From Bifidobacterium leontopitheci (lineage in GTDB: Bacteria > Actinomycetota > Actinomycetes > Actinomycetales > Bifidobacteriaceae), in contig NZ_WBVT01000009.1 in NCBI RefSeq assembly GCF_009193355.1, positions 29,403 to 93,402 on the forward strand: 64,000 bases of DNA, written 5' to 3'. The stretch's first letter is position 1. Every line of letters begins with the position of its first letter. Made by a program: the position numbers and the translations under genes. Of this stretch, positions 25,291 to 34,971 are shown piece after piece. The notes beneath the pieces were generated by a model. That model was not told the origin of the DNA, made no database searches, and worked only from the letters and a program-made list of their open reading frames with translations.

Positions 25291-25928
25291 CAGGCGATGC
25301 CGGCCTTGGCGAAGTGCTTCGCGCACAGCCGCTGGCCGAACCAGCCGCCGATGAGCGCGAACACCAGGATCGCCGCCATCGACAGAAAGAACGTGCCGGT
25401 GTTGATCTGCGCGAACACGCCGTCGATGTACGCCGCATCCTTGCCGTGCGCCTTGAGGCTCGCCACGTAGGCGTCCTTCATGAACCACAGCGGCAGGATC
25501 GGGCCGGTGAGCCCGTACGAGAACACCACATAGCTGACGAGCAGCAGCGCGCGGCTGCGGTATCGGCCGGCGCGCGCGATGAGGTCGGCGGCCAGCGGGA
25601 ACACGATGCTCGCGATGAACGACAGCACGAAATGCCCGGAGACGAACAGGAACAGTCCCACGACCATGCCCATGATGGTGATGCCGCCGAATTTGCCCAC
25701 GCGCGCCGCCATGAGCATGAACACGCTGCCGCTGATCAGCGCCGCGACGGCCGGCAGCAGGATCGAGCCGAATCCGGCGAGCGTCAGTGTGCTGACCAGC
25801 GTGGCGACGGCGACGAGCGCAAAATACAGCGCAGAGAACACGCCGATGGTGATGAGGTTGGGGATGGTCAGGCCGTGGCGGGGGCGCGCGGTGGACGTGG
25901 CGGGGCTTGGCTGGGTGTTGCTGGTCAT
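25290..25928 (-). CDS. ECF transporter S component, Trep_Strep/MptD-like
   Basis: Predicted 212-residue substrate-binding membrane protein with about six helices after a 25-residue Thr/Pro-rich tail. The start of the membrane domain (IPNLITIGVFSALYFAL) and the conserved GHFVLSFI region resemble the Trep_Strep family of ECF S components, whose substrates are mostly uncharacterised. The ATG at 25928 follows GGAG; a GTG 54 nt upstream is possible. It is the first gene of the S-T-A operon. I see no recognisable riboswitch in the upstream 300 bp. Confidence 0.75.
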   Translation of the reverse strand: MTSNTQPSPATSTARPRHGLTIPNLITIGVFSALYFALVAVATLVSTLTLAGFGSILLPAVAALISGSVFMLMAARVGKFGGITIMGMVVGLFLFVSGHFVLSFIASIVFPLAADLIARAGRYRSRALLLVSYVVFSYGLTGPILPLWFMKDAYVASLKAHGKDAAYIDGVFAQINTGTFFLSMAAILVFALIGGWFGQRLCAKHFAKAGIA

Positions 25929-26180
25929 TGGGGGACGGCTCCGTTTCGTGGGGGTCGTTATGGATGTAGTCTGGGCAGACACAGCGCAGCCGCAGTATGG
26001 ACACAGTGCGAACGCGCCTTGCAGCTCGGTGCTCGTTTCAATGTATCGGCCTCGACGGCAAAAGGCAATAGTTTGCGGCGATACTCCGTATTCTTAGGTT
26101 CCCGGTGTGGCGGCTCCGAGGCGCGCGTAGAGTGTGCAGTCCGGTAAAAGCCCGGTTTTCCGGGGATTGCCAGATACGAG

Positions 26181-26262
26181 AAAAGCCCGGCGGTTGGGCC
26201 GGGCTTTTCTTTGAGAGAGAAGAGAAGAAGGGGTTCAATTATGTGCGGCCTTGCGGTCGTAA
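26181..26262 (+). repeat. Family K element, copy 2: terminator-like hairpin plus conserved tail
   Basis: AAAAGCCCGGCGGTTGGGCC closes into GGGCTTTTC, then the purine-rich tract and GAAGGGGTTCAATTATGTGCGG match the copy at 20586. It lies between the divergent ECF operon and the dipeptidase gene. A related sequence AAAGCCCGGTTTTCCGGGG lies just upstream at 26145. Confidence 0.75.
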
Positions 26263-26403
26263 GAACGATTTAACAGGACGTTTCATGGGAAGACATGGCA
26301 ATTACCTGAAAAAATCATGAGAATATTAACTTCGTTAAGCAAAAAATTTCGCCACCGAACATCCCCGCCCGTCTTCTTCCGTGGTGCTCCTACAGTGGAA
26401 ACC

Positions 26404-27987
26404 ATGTCTTGCACCACTATTCTCATCGGAAAAGAAGCCAGCAACACCGGCGCGACCATCATCGCCCGCGACGACGATTCCGGCTCCGGCCGCTACGACC
26501 CGAAGCGGTTCGTCGCCGTCCGCCCCGAAGACCAGCCGCGCCACTATGTGAGCGTGCTCAGCCACGTTGCCATCGACCTTCCGGACGACCCGTGCCGCTA
26601 CAGCATCGTGCCGAACGTCCTCAACAACCGCGGCATCCTCGCGGAGGCCGGCGCCAGCGAGCGCAACGTGGCGATGAGCGCCACCGAGACCATCGCCGTC
26701 AACGAGCGCGTGCTCGCCGCCGACCCGCTCGTCGAGCTCGTGCCCGCCCACGGCCAGCCGGGCGATGACGACTACAAGCCCGAGGTCCCTGGCGGCATCG
26801 GCGAGGAGGACATCATCACGCTCGTCCTGCCGTACGTGCATACGGCCCGTGAAGGCGTCGCCCGGCTTGGCGGGCTGCTTGAGCGGTACGGCACGTACGA
26901 GTCGAACGGCGTGATCATCTCCGACGTGGACGAGATCTGGTATGTCGAGACGATCGGCGGCCACCATTGGATCGCCCGCCGCGTGCCCGACGACTGCTAC
27001 GCGACCATCCCCAACCAGCTGGGCATCGACGACTTCGACATGTCGGACGCGTTCGGCGCGCAACGCTACTTCATGTGCAGCGCCGACCTGCGCGAGTTCA
27101 TCGACGGCCATCACCTCGACCGCGGCATGGGCCAGGCCTCTGCCGCCGAGGGCCGGATCGCGCCCTGGCAGCTGCCGGACCACTTCAACCCGCGCACGGT
27201 GTTCGGCTCCACTTCGCCGCGCGACCACATCTACAACACGCCGCGCGCCTGGTACATGCAGCGCCATCTTAACCCCAGCGAGGACTGGGATTCGCCGGCC
27301 GCCCGCTACACGCCGTCCTCCGACGACATCCCGTGGTGCCGTGTGCCGGAGAACAAGGTGACCATCGAGGACGTGGATTTCCTGCTCGGCTCGCACTTCG
27401 AGGACACGCCGTACGACCCGTACGGCACGCTCGGCACGCCCGAGTCGCGCCACCGCTACCGCCCGATCGGCGTGAACCGCACCGGCCACATGGTTGCGAT
27501 CGAGCTGCGCCCGGACGTTCCCGATGCCGCCCGCGCGGTCATGTGGATCTCGTACGGTTCCGGCGTGTTCACCACGGCCGCGCCGTTCTACGCGAACGTC
27601 GACGACACGCCCGCCTACCTGCGCGACACCACGCCGACCGTCTCGACCGACAACCTGTACTGGACGAACCGGCTGATCGCGGTCATCGCCGACGCGCACT
27701 GGTATGAGACGGCGAACGCGATCGGCGCGTACGTCGAGCAGGTGCGTGCGTATGGTCACCGGCTGGTCGAGCAGACGGACACCGCGGTGGCAGCCGCCGG
27801 TGACGTAGCCGCCGGTGACGCAGCCGCAACGGACGGCCGTCCGGCGACGGCGTTGCTCGCCGAGGCGAACGAGCGGATGGCCGACTTCCTGCGCGAGCGT
27901 ACGTCGAAGCTGCTCGACCGCGTGGTCTACGACGGCAGCAACCACATGAACAACGCCTTCGCGATGTCCGACCGCTGGGTCGCCTGA
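26404..27987 (+). CDS. C69-family dipeptidase
   Basis: Predicted 527-residue N-terminal-nucleophile dipeptidase of family C69 (PepD). The N-terminus SCTTILIGKEASNTGATIIA is typical, with the catalytic Cys near the start after removal of the first residues. RDDDSG follows. The central region has the family segment EIWYVETIGGHHW. Length is close to family members, and the cytoplasm is the expected location. There is no Shine-Dalgarno sequence; TACAGT (26391-26396) ends 7 nt before the ATG, so the message may be leaderless. Near residues 455-475 a short duplicated GDVAAGD-type insertion is present. It probably supports peptide use together with the nearby solute-binding proteins. Confidence 0.88.
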   Translation: MSCTTILIGKEASNTGATIIARDDDSGSGRYDPKRFVAVRPEDQPRHYVSVLSHVAIDLPDDPCRYSIVPNVLNNRGILAEAGASERNVAMSATETIAVNERVLAADPLVELVPAHGQPGDDDYKPEVPGGIGEEDIITLVLPYVHTAREGVARLGGLLERYGTYESNGVIISDVDEIWYVETIGGHHWIARRVPDDCYATIPNQLGIDDFDMSDAFGAQRYFMCSADLREFIDGHHLDRGMGQASAAEGRIAPWQLPDHFNPRTVFGSTSPRDHIYNTPRAWYMQRHLNPSEDWDSPAARYTPSSDDIPWCRVPENKVTIEDVDFLLGSHFEDTPYDPYGTLGTPESRHRYRPIGVNRTGHMVAIELRPDVPDAARAVMWISYGSGVFTTAAPFYANVDDTPAYLRDTTPTVSTDNLYWTNRLIAVIADAHWYETANAIGAYVEQVRAYGHRLVEQTDTAVAAAGDVAAGDAAATDGRPATALLAEANERMADFLRERTSKLLDRVVYDGSNHMNNAFAMSDRWVA

Positions 27988-28048
27988 CGCGGCAGCATGC
28001 TCTCCTGACGCGGCAGCGCGCTCTCCGTGCGCATTGTCTTCTTCTGTT

Positions 28049-28148
28049 GTCACAGCGGGTACCTACCCGCTGTGACGTGAGCCACGGAACTGTTGCGATT
28101 ACTGGGATTTCACTGTTGCGTCACAGCGGGTGCCTACCCGCTGTGACA
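28049..28148. repeat. Family C palindrome doublet, copy 1
   Basis: Two copies of GTCACAGCGGGTAC-type palindromes start at 28049 and 28120, 71 bp apart, with the core TTGCGATTACTGGGATTTC between. Core and spacing are those of family B, although the arms differ. No gene is seen in 27988-28322. Confidence 0.88.
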
Positions 28149-28322
28149 GGGGGACGGTCAGACGGCGGTCCGCCGGTCCTCTCGCCACCCCGCCTCCATC
28201 CTCATTCCACAATCCGTCTCACGACGTGGTCACGTCGCCGAATGCGGAACATCACACCGTTATATTGCGTGACTTAAGAACGCCGGAATGGAGAGCCGGC
28301 GGGGAACAGAGAGAGGATTGCC

Positions 28323-29957
28323 ATGAATCTCAAGAAACGTATCATCGCGAGCGCCGCCGCCGTGTGCGCGGCCGCGATGCTGCTGTCCGGCTGCGGCAGC
28401 TCCAACACCACCAACAGCGCCACCGGCGAGGACTCGGTCATCTCGTACGCGTCCATCGAGCCGAAAAGCAAGCTGATCCCCGGCGACACCAACGAGACGC
28501 CGGCCGCGATCGTGCTGCGCGAACTCTTCTCCGGCCTGGTCTCCTACAACCAGGACGGCTCCACGGCCAACGAGGTCGCCAAGTCCATCACCGCCAACGA
28601 CGACTCCAGCCAGTACACGATCGAACTGAACTCCGGCTGGAAGTTCACCGACGGCACGCCGGTCACCGCCGAATCGTTCGCCAAGGCGTGGAGCTACACC
28701 GCGAACGCGACGAACGCCCAGATCGCCTCGTCGTTCTTCTCCTCGATCAAGGGCTACGACGACCTGCAGAAGAAGGGCGTCGACAAGAACGCGCAGCTGT
28801 CCGGCATCGACGTGCAGAGCGACACCAAGATGGTCGTCACGCTCAACGCCCCGAACTCCACGTTCCCGACCATGCTCGGCTACACCGCGTACATGCCGCT
28901 GCCCGAGTCCTTCTACAAGGACCCGTCCGCGTTCGGCGAGCACCCGGTCGGCAACGGCCCCTACAAGTTCGACTCGTGGGAGCACAACAAGTACATCAAG
29001 ATCTCGCGCAACAAGGACTACAAGGGCCCGCGCAAGGTGAAGAACGCCGGCATCGAATACCGCGTCTACACCGACACCGCGGCCGCCTACGCCGACGTGC
29101 AGGCCGGCAACCTCGACCTGAGCGGCGTGCCCGCCAACGCGATGAAGACCTTCCAGACCGACTCCAACGTCAAGGCGTACAGCCAGCCCGGCTCGAGTAT
29201 CATGTTCTTCACGATCCCCGAGCGTCTTGAGCACTTCGGCCGCAACAAGGAAGGCAACCTGCGTCGCCAGGCCCTGTCCATGGCCATCAACCGCGCGCAG
29301 ATCGCCAAGAAGATCTTCAACGGCACCCGCACCCCGGCCGTCGACTTCATCGCGCCGTCCATCCCCGGCTACACCGACCAGCTCAAGGGCAAGACCGTGT
29401 TCGAGTACAACCCGGACGAGGCCAAGAAGCTGTGGGACGAGGCCAACAAGATCTCGCCGTGGACCGGTCCGCTGACCTTCACGTACAGCGCCGACCAGTC
29501 GGGCTACAAGGAGACCGCCGAGGCGATCGTCAACTTCTGGAGCCAGGCGTTCGGCGTCGAGACCAAGACCGTCATCGTGCCGACGTTCACCGAGATGGCC
29601 GAGCAGATGGACACCCGCAAGACCAGCACGCCGTACATGATGGGCTGGTCCGCCGACTACCCGGCCGCTGACGACTACCTCGTGCAGCTGTACGACTCGT
29701 CCACCGCCGACGGCAAGGGCGCGAACTACGGCGACTACAAGAACCCGGAGTTCGACGCGTTCATGGACAAGGCGCTCGCCTCGTCCGACTCCGAGACCGC
29801 GAACAAGTACTACCACGAGGGCGAGGAGATCCTCACGCAGGAGCTGCCGAACGTCCCGCTGTTCTACATGAACGCGATCGCCGTCTCCACGCCGAACCTC
29901 AAGAACGTCAAGTTCGGCTACGACAACGTGCCGCTGCTCGACCAGATCCAGAAGTGA
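28323..29957 (+). CDS. Peptide-type ABC solute-binding lipoprotein 1 (SBP_bac_5)
   Basis: Predicted 544-residue lipoprotein of the OppA/DppA family. The signal peptide ends in LLSGC. Family segments are clear: ELNSGWKFTDGTPVTAESFA, the VGNGPYKFDSW region, and RRQALSMAINR. AGAGAGGA precedes the ATG. It is about 60% similar by eye to the protein at 32772, with shared MPLPES and NGPYKF blocks. No permease or ATPase genes are adjacent, so it probably serves a transporter encoded elsewhere. Peptides are the likely ligand. A strong terminator follows at 30003. Confidence 0.92.
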   Translation: MNLKKRIIASAAAVCAAAMLLSGCGSSNTTNSATGEDSVISYASIEPKSKLIPGDTNETPAAIVLRELFSGLVSYNQDGSTANEVAKSITANDDSSQYTIELNSGWKFTDGTPVTAESFAKAWSYTANATNAQIASSFFSSIKGYDDLQKKGVDKNAQLSGIDVQSDTKMVVTLNAPNSTFPTMLGYTAYMPLPESFYKDPSAFGEHPVGNGPYKFDSWEHNKYIKISRNKDYKGPRKVKNAGIEYRVYTDTAAAYADVQAGNLDLSGVPANAMKTFQTDSNVKAYSQPGSSIMFFTIPERLEHFGRNKEGNLRRQALSMAINRAQIAKKIFNGTRTPAVDFIAPSIPGYTDQLKGKTVFEYNPDEAKKLWDEANKISPWTGPLTFTYSADQSGYKETAEAIVNFWSQAFGVETKTVIVPTFTEMAEQMDTRKTSTPYMMGWSADYPAADDYLVQLYDSSTADGKGANYGDYKNPEFDAFMDKALASSDSETANKYYHEGEEILTQELPNVPLFYMNAIAVSTPNLKNVKFGYDNVPLLDQIQK

Positions 29958-30002
29958 CATTCTGAATCGGCGGTAGTGCCGATACAGTAGTGCCGATACG
30001 GC

Positions 30003-30042
30003 AAGGGGCGGGGTCCGCAAGTTGGTTGCGGACCCCGCCCCT
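30003..30042. terminator. Strong hairpin terminator after solute-binding gene 1
   Basis: An 18-bp arm AAGGGGCGGGGTCCGCAA pairs perfectly with TTGCGGACCCCGCCCCTT. It may act in both directions, since the GH129 gene converges from the other side. Confidence 0.85.
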
Positions 30043-30085
30043 TGTGTTGTTGTTGCGTGTGTCGTGTGTTGCGTTCCGCAGTCTC

Positions 30086-30183
30086 GTCACAGCGGGTACC
30101 CACCCGCTGTGACGGCACCGCGGAATCGTTGCGATTATTGGGGTTTCGTTGTTGTGTCACAGCGGGTAGGTACCCGCTGTGAC
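30086..30183. repeat. Family C palindrome doublet, copy 2
   Basis: GTCACAGCGGGTA-type palindromes start at 30086 and 30156 (70 bp apart) around the core TTGCGATTATTGGGGTTTCG. It lies between the terminator at 30003 and the GH129 stop codon. Confidence 0.85.
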
Positions 30184-30250
30184 ACAGAGCGTCACGCATG
30201 GTGTGTTGCGCTGCGTCATGCGATCACCGTGCGTCACGCGACCGCAATCG

Positions 30251-32329
30251 TCACGCGATCACATATGTGTTCGCGTGGAAGTCGCACGTGACCGCCGAGC
30301 CGTCGGCGAACTGCGAACGCTGCACGAGCGGGTCGCCGCCCACGAAATCGTGACGCACCAGCTCCTGCATGCCCACCTTCTCATGGAAGTCGGCGACCGC
30401 GCGGCACCGTTCGATGTCGTTCTCGGTGCGGACGCGCGCCGCCTCATCCATGTCGCCGTCCACGCCGATGTACGCGGCGTCGCGGATCAGATACGGCGCG
30501 CCGCCGTTGAGCAGCGCGTACAGCATGTAATCCTCGCCGCCGGCCACGCGCTCCATCATCCACGGCTCGATCACGCAGTCATGGTAGACGAGGTTGTACA
30601 GCGGCACCGGCACACCCTGCCGCGGCGCGTCGGGCGAACGCATCTGGAAGTCGTACGGTGCGTAATGGCAGAACACGAGGCTCGGCACCGCCCAGTCGGA
30701 GACCTCCTCGGAACTGGAGAGGATGCCGTGCGAAAGCAGGTATTCGAAGCATTCCGCACGCCGCTCGTAACAGTCGCGCCGGCTCATGCGATGCTCCGGA
30801 TTCGTGCATTCGTCGCCCTCGTTGCAGGTGAACACGTCAAGGTACGCGCAGTCGAGCCGCACGCCGTGCGCGGCGATCTCGCCGAAGTTGCGGCGCACGT
30901 AGTCCGGCGCGAGCTCGGCGCACAGGTAGGTCTGGTGGCCGCCCGCCCAGCGCGCGTGCTCGGGGTTCGTGCCGTCCGCCTGCAGCACCGCGTTGCGGCG
31001 GTCGAACGTGGCGGCGGTGAAGTAGTAGTCGCGGTACTGGTCGTGCGTGCCGAACATGTCGCCCTGCGCGTGGATCGTGTCGACCAGCGACTTCATGCCG
31101 TCCCAGCCGCCGGCTTCGCGGCACGCCGGCAGATAGTCGGGATGCTCGTTGTCGTAGCCGGGCTGCGCCCAGCCGTCAAGATGCATGAACAGACGGCCGG
31201 CGCCCATCGCATGCAGCGTGCGCATCTGCTTTTCGCGTTGCGCGAACGTGACGAGCGAATCGTTCTTGCCGGGGTCCTGCGGATCGTAGAACGACGAGTC
31301 CGGCTGCACCTTCGTCTTGATGCCGACATGCACCCACGACCGGCCGATCAGGTCACGCACGGACGGGTTGCGCGCCGCCTTCTCGGCGAGCGTGCGCAGG
31401 CGGCCGCGCTCGTTCACCCAGCGGCGGTACTCCTTGCACACGGCCGTGTGGTCGGCGTGCGCGAGCAGTTTCAGGCGCACCACGCGGCGGTAGTCCATGC
31501 GGCCGAGGCTCGGCTCGAACCACATGCCGACGTGCGTGGACGGGCCGCCGGCCGGATGGTCGATGCCGTAGCCGGCGTTCCACGGCGTCTCGCAGATCGC
31601 GATGTAGCCGTCGCCGCCCGCGAAGGCGGGGGTGCTGCTGTTGCCGGGCGTCGCGCTGTTGCCGGTGGTGCTGTTGCCGGACGTCGCCGCGCCGCGCACC
31701 TGCGCGAACCACGGCATGTAGCCGCCGGCCGTCTCGAATCGGCCGTCGAACGCGATGTCCTTGGTCGTCACCGCGGTAGGCCAGTCGTTCGGAATCATGA
31801 CGCCCTGCTCGTGCGTGATGAGCGTGACGTCGCGGCTGGTCGGACGGTCGAACTCCATCGCGGCAGGCCACTTGACGGTCTGGATGTCGAGACCCGTCTC
31901 GTTGAGCGGAATCCACTCGAACAGCACGTCGCCGCTCGCGCGTTCCACCCACACCCACGTCTCGAAGGCGTACGCGGTGTTGCCAAAGCCGGTGTACGTG
32001 CTGACCACGCCGGCGCCGGTGCCGGTTTCGCGGCGGGCGTGCGCGATCGCGGCAGCGTCGGTGAACGCGAACGTGCCCTGTTTGGTGATCAGCTTCGGCG
32101 TGCAGGCGACATCGTCGGTTTCGGCCCATTCGGCGGGGGCGGGGGTGGGCGTGCTGGTGCCGGGCGTGCTGGACGCTTCGGCGGTCGCGCTGGACGCTGC
32201 TGTGGTCGCGCGGCTGAACGAGAAGCGGCCGGTGCGCGGGTCGAATCGCAGCGTGGTGCCGGCGACGGTGATCTCCGTACGCTGCGTGATCGGCTCAGGC
32301 GGCGCGACGGGCGTCAGTTCGATGGACAT
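30251..32329 (-). CDS. GH129-like alpha-N-acetylgalactosaminidase
   Basis: Predicted 692-residue cytoplasmic enzyme without signal peptide. The overall sequence resembles bifidobacterial GH129 enzymes such as NagBb, which release GalNAc from mucin core O-glycans (Tn antigen). Around residue 460, VRLDCAYLDVF holds candidate catalytic Asp residues, as in the family. It is some 60 residues longer than typical members. Two low-complexity inserts explain this: a Thr/Ser/Ala/Pro stretch near residue 45-65 and NST/PGN repeats near 215-235. AGGAGG precedes the ATG. It sits alone between the two solute-binding genes. GH36 or other alpha-galactosidases are less likely. Confidence 0.68.
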   Translation of the reverse strand: MSIELTPVAPPEPITQRTEITVAGTTLRFDPRTGRFSFSRATTAASSATAEASSTPGTSTPTPAPAEWAETDDVACTPKLITKQGTFAFTDAAAIAHARRETGTGAGVVSTYTGFGNTAYAFETWVWVERASGDVLFEWIPLNETGLDIQTVKWPAAMEFDRPTSRDVTLITHEQGVMIPNDWPTAVTTKDIAFDGRFETAGGYMPWFAQVRGAATSGNSTTGNSATPGNSSTPAFAGGDGYIAICETPWNAGYGIDHPAGGPSTHVGMWFEPSLGRMDYRRVVRLKLLAHADHTAVCKEYRRWVNERGRLRTLAEKAARNPSVRDLIGRSWVHVGIKTKVQPDSSFYDPQDPGKNDSLVTFAQREKQMRTLHAMGAGRLFMHLDGWAQPGYDNEHPDYLPACREAGGWDGMKSLVDTIHAQGDMFGTHDQYRDYYFTAATFDRRNAVLQADGTNPEHARWAGGHQTYLCAELAPDYVRRNFGEIAAHGVRLDCAYLDVFTCNEGDECTNPEHRMSRRDCYERRAECFEYLLSHGILSSSEEVSDWAVPSLVFCHYAPYDFQMRSPDAPRQGVPVPLYNLVYHDCVIEPWMMERVAGGEDYMLYALLNGGAPYLIRDAAYIGVDGDMDEAARVRTENDIERCRAVADFHEKVGMQELVRHDFVGGDPLVQRSQFADGSAVTCDFHANTYVIA

Positions 32330-32512
32330 GCGTGTTGTTCCTCCTGGTTGGTGGGTTGGTGTTGGTCGGTCGATGCGAATCGGTTGGAACGGTGCAGACT
32401 GGTAGGCCTGCCCTTTTGAGTGCGGGCCGGGTCTGTTGGCGGGCTGGAACGGTACGGGCCGAACTGGGCTGGCGGGCTGGTAGGCCTGCCCAGTTCAGTC
32501 CGCCAAACCTTC

Positions 32513-32641
32513 CTAAGATACACAATGTGCATCTTAGGGAGATAGCGGCATGGATTGTGCGCCCTAAGGTACACAATCCATGCCGCTCCTTCACGTTTTC
32601 CTCACAAAATTTCCCCAAGACGCACATTGTGCATCTTGGGG
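32513..32641 (+). repeat. Family D triple palindrome, copy 2
   Basis: AAG of the three sites is at 32515, 32566 and 32617, exactly 51 bp apart. The outer sites are TGCACAATGTGCATCTT-type palindromes; the middle site has GGATTGTG...CACAATCC arms. The copy lies 185 bp upstream of the GH129 gene. The stretch 32330-32771 contains no gene. Confidence 0.88.
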
Positions 32642-32662
32642 AGGGGGACGGGGTTCGTGACA

Positions 32663-32714
32663 TCACAGCGGGTGTCGGGCAGGCACGTACAGCCCTACCC
32701 GACACCCGCTGTGA
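32663..32714. repeat. Family C single palindrome with 17-bp perfect stem
   Basis: TCACAGCGGGTGTCGGG (32663-32679) pairs perfectly with 32698-32714 around an 18-nt loop. It lies 57 bp after the stop of solute-binding gene 2 and may serve as its terminator. Confidence 0.8.
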
Positions 32715-32771
32715 CATCCGGTCAGCTGGCTGACAGCCGGCCGGACGCGGACTGATGGTCCACGCTCGTCC

Positions 32772-34409
32772 TTACTTCTTGGTCAGCGCGGTGAACACCG
32801 GGCCGCCACCGTAGTCGAACTCGACGCCGGAGACGTTCGGCGTGCTCGCCGCGGTCGCGTTCTGGTTCCACAGGGGGATGGCCGGCAGATCCTGCAGCAG
32901 GATCTCCTCACCCTGCTGGTAGTACTTGTTCGCCTCGTCGATCGACGACGCCGACAGCGCCTTGTCCATGAGCGCGTCGAACTTCGGGTTCTTGTAGCTG
33001 CCAGTGTTCGCGCCCTTGCCGTCCGCCGCGCTGGAAGCGTACAGCTGGATCAGGTAGTTGTCGGCGGAGGGGTAGTCCGGGCCCCAGCCGCTGCGGTACG
33101 CGGTGGTCATCTTGCCGGCGTCCACGTCGGCGAGGAACTCGGACGAGGTCGCCATCGCGGCGCCCTTGGCGGTGATGCCGAGCGTGTTCTTGATGGAGTT
33201 GCACACGGCCTCCACCCAGTTCTTCGCGTCGCCGTCGGCGTTGTACGCGATCTTGAACTCGCCGCTGAACTTGGAGATCGCGTCCGCCTTCGCCCACAGC
33301 TCCTTGGCCTTGGCCGCGTTGTAGGTCAGCACCTCGTTGCCCTTGAGGCTGTCGGAGTAGCCGCTGATCGGCTTGGCGAGGAAGTCGACGGCCGGCGTGG
33401 ACGTGCCGTTGAAGATCTTCTCGGCGATGGTCTTGCGGTTGATCGCCATGGACAGGGCCTGACGGCGCAGGTTGCCCTCCTCGTTCTGACCGAAGTGCTC
33501 AAGCGACTCGGGGATGGTGAACGTCAGCGTGTTGCCGCCCGGCTGGTTGTACGCCTTGATGGAGCTGTCGTTCTGGAACGTGGACAGCTGCGTGGCGGGG
33601 ATCGCGTTCGTGAAGTCGAGGTTGCCGCCCTTGAGGTCGGCGTACGCGGAGTCCGGCGACGTGTAGATCTTGAAGGTCAGGCCGTCGTTCTTGGCCACGC
33701 GGTTGCCCTTGTAATCGGGGTTTTTCACCATCTCGATGCTGCGGTTGTGCGTCCACGACTTGAACTTGTACGGGCCGTTGCTCACCGGGTTCTCGCCGAA
33801 CTTCTTCGGATCCTTGAACGCGGACTCGGGCAGCGGCATGTACGCGTGGCTGCCGGACTTGACCGGGAACGCGGAGTCGGACTGCGACAGCTTCACGTCG
33901 ATCGTGTAGTCGTCGGGCGTGCTCAGGCCGGACAGCGTGGCCTTCGGATCGACGTCGGCGGCCTGCAGCGCGTCGTAGCCTTCGATGGTGTTGAAGAAGC
34001 TGGCGCTCGCCTGCTTGTTCGCGCTGTTGGCGGTGTAGTTCCACGCGTCCACGAAGGAGTGCGCGGTCACGGGCGTGCCGTCCGTGAACTTCCAGCCCTT
34101 CTTGATCTTGATGACGTAGTGGGTGGCGTTGTCGCTGGAGGTGATGCTCTGGGCGACCTCGTTGTGGATGCTGCCGTCGGAGCCGTAGGTGACGAGGCCC
34201 GCGAACAGCTGGTCGACGACCTTGCCGCCGCCGGCCTCGGTCGTGTTGCCCGGGAACAGCGGGTGCGCCGGCTCGCTGCCGTAGACGGAGATGATGTTGG
34301 AGCCGGCCTCGGTGCCGGAGCCGCTCGTGCTGCTGGTGCCGCAGCCGCTGAGCAGCATGACGATGGCTGCGCCCGCCGCAAGCAGCGCGGTGCCGTACTT
34401 CTTCTTCAT
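32772..34409 (-). CDS. Peptide-type ABC solute-binding lipoprotein 2 (SBP_bac_5)
   Basis: Predicted 545-residue lipoprotein, paralogue of the protein at 28323. The signal peptide ends in LLSGC. KKGWKFTDGTPVTAHSFVDA, the NGPYKFKSW block and RRQALSMAINR mark the family. GGGAGG precedes the ATG at 34409. Like its paralogue it has no adjacent permease or ATPase gene. The two genes flank the GH129 gene and probably arose by duplication, with divergence in the binding lobes allowing different peptides. Confidence 0.92.
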   Translation of the reverse strand: MKKKYGTALLAAGAAIVMLLSGCGTSSTSGSGTEAGSNIISVYGSEPAHPLFPGNTTEAGGGKVVDQLFAGLVTYGSDGSIHNEVAQSITSSDNATHYVIKIKKGWKFTDGTPVTAHSFVDAWNYTANSANKQASASFFNTIEGYDALQAADVDPKATLSGLSTPDDYTIDVKLSQSDSAFPVKSGSHAYMPLPESAFKDPKKFGENPVSNGPYKFKSWTHNRSIEMVKNPDYKGNRVAKNDGLTFKIYTSPDSAYADLKGGNLDFTNAIPATQLSTFQNDSSIKAYNQPGGNTLTFTIPESLEHFGQNEEGNLRRQALSMAINRKTIAEKIFNGTSTPAVDFLAKPISGYSDSLKGNEVLTYNAAKAKELWAKADAISKFSGEFKIAYNADGDAKNWVEAVCNSIKNTLGITAKGAAMATSSEFLADVDAGKMTTAYRSGWGPDYPSADNYLIQLYASSAADGKGANTGSYKNPKFDALMDKALSASSIDEANKYYQQGEEILLQDLPAIPLWNQNATAASTPNVSGVEFDYGGGPVFTALTKK

Positions 34410-34679
34410 GGAAACCTCCCTGATAGTGCTGGCCGGGCGGATGGTGCTGTCGCTCGGCCGGTGCTCGGAGCCACGATAGGAGGATTTAGTAAACTATGTA
34501 TGCATATGCCCGTATGTCGGGCAGCCGGTGTCGCTGTGTTGCTCCGCACGCCGCCCCCGATGACGGGGGCTGCATTGCGAAGTGAGACTGAGGGCGGTCC
34601 CTGTCTGGCTCCTGTTTTGCCCGATTCCCGGGGCATTGAATGTGAACGTCGATAAGTCTCGGGGCTGTGGAGTACACCC

Positions 34680-34782
34680 GCGTCACTCTGCTCGCCTGAG
34701 CACAGTGACGCATTGTCGAAACCCCTTGCAAACACTGGGCTTTCGCACCTGCGTCACTGTGTACGCCCGAGCACAGTGACGT
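34680..34782. repeat. Family B palindrome doublet, copy 4
   Basis: CGTCACT starts at 34681 and 34752, 71 bp apart, around CCCCTTGCAAACACTGG. The two arms share half-sites but are not identical. Confidence 0.85.
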
Positions 34783-34971
34783 GAAGATGCCAGTTGCACA
34801 CGGTCGAGACAGGCCATAATCCGCTCCTTCTGCGTCCATGTGCTGCCAGCTGCGGCTTGTTCCTCGCATCAAACGCCCGCAGCTCGGCCCCGCCATTGAT
34901 CCCTGCCGTCAGAATGCGCCCGCTATTACGCGCGCACCCGCCCTTTCCGCCGGGCTCCCCGCCTTCAGCGC

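Noticed and set aside
25929..26180. Riboswitch upstream of the ECF operon
   Set aside because: ECF S genes often have one, but I could not find conserved thiamine, cobalamin, FMN, preQ1 or folate elements by eye.
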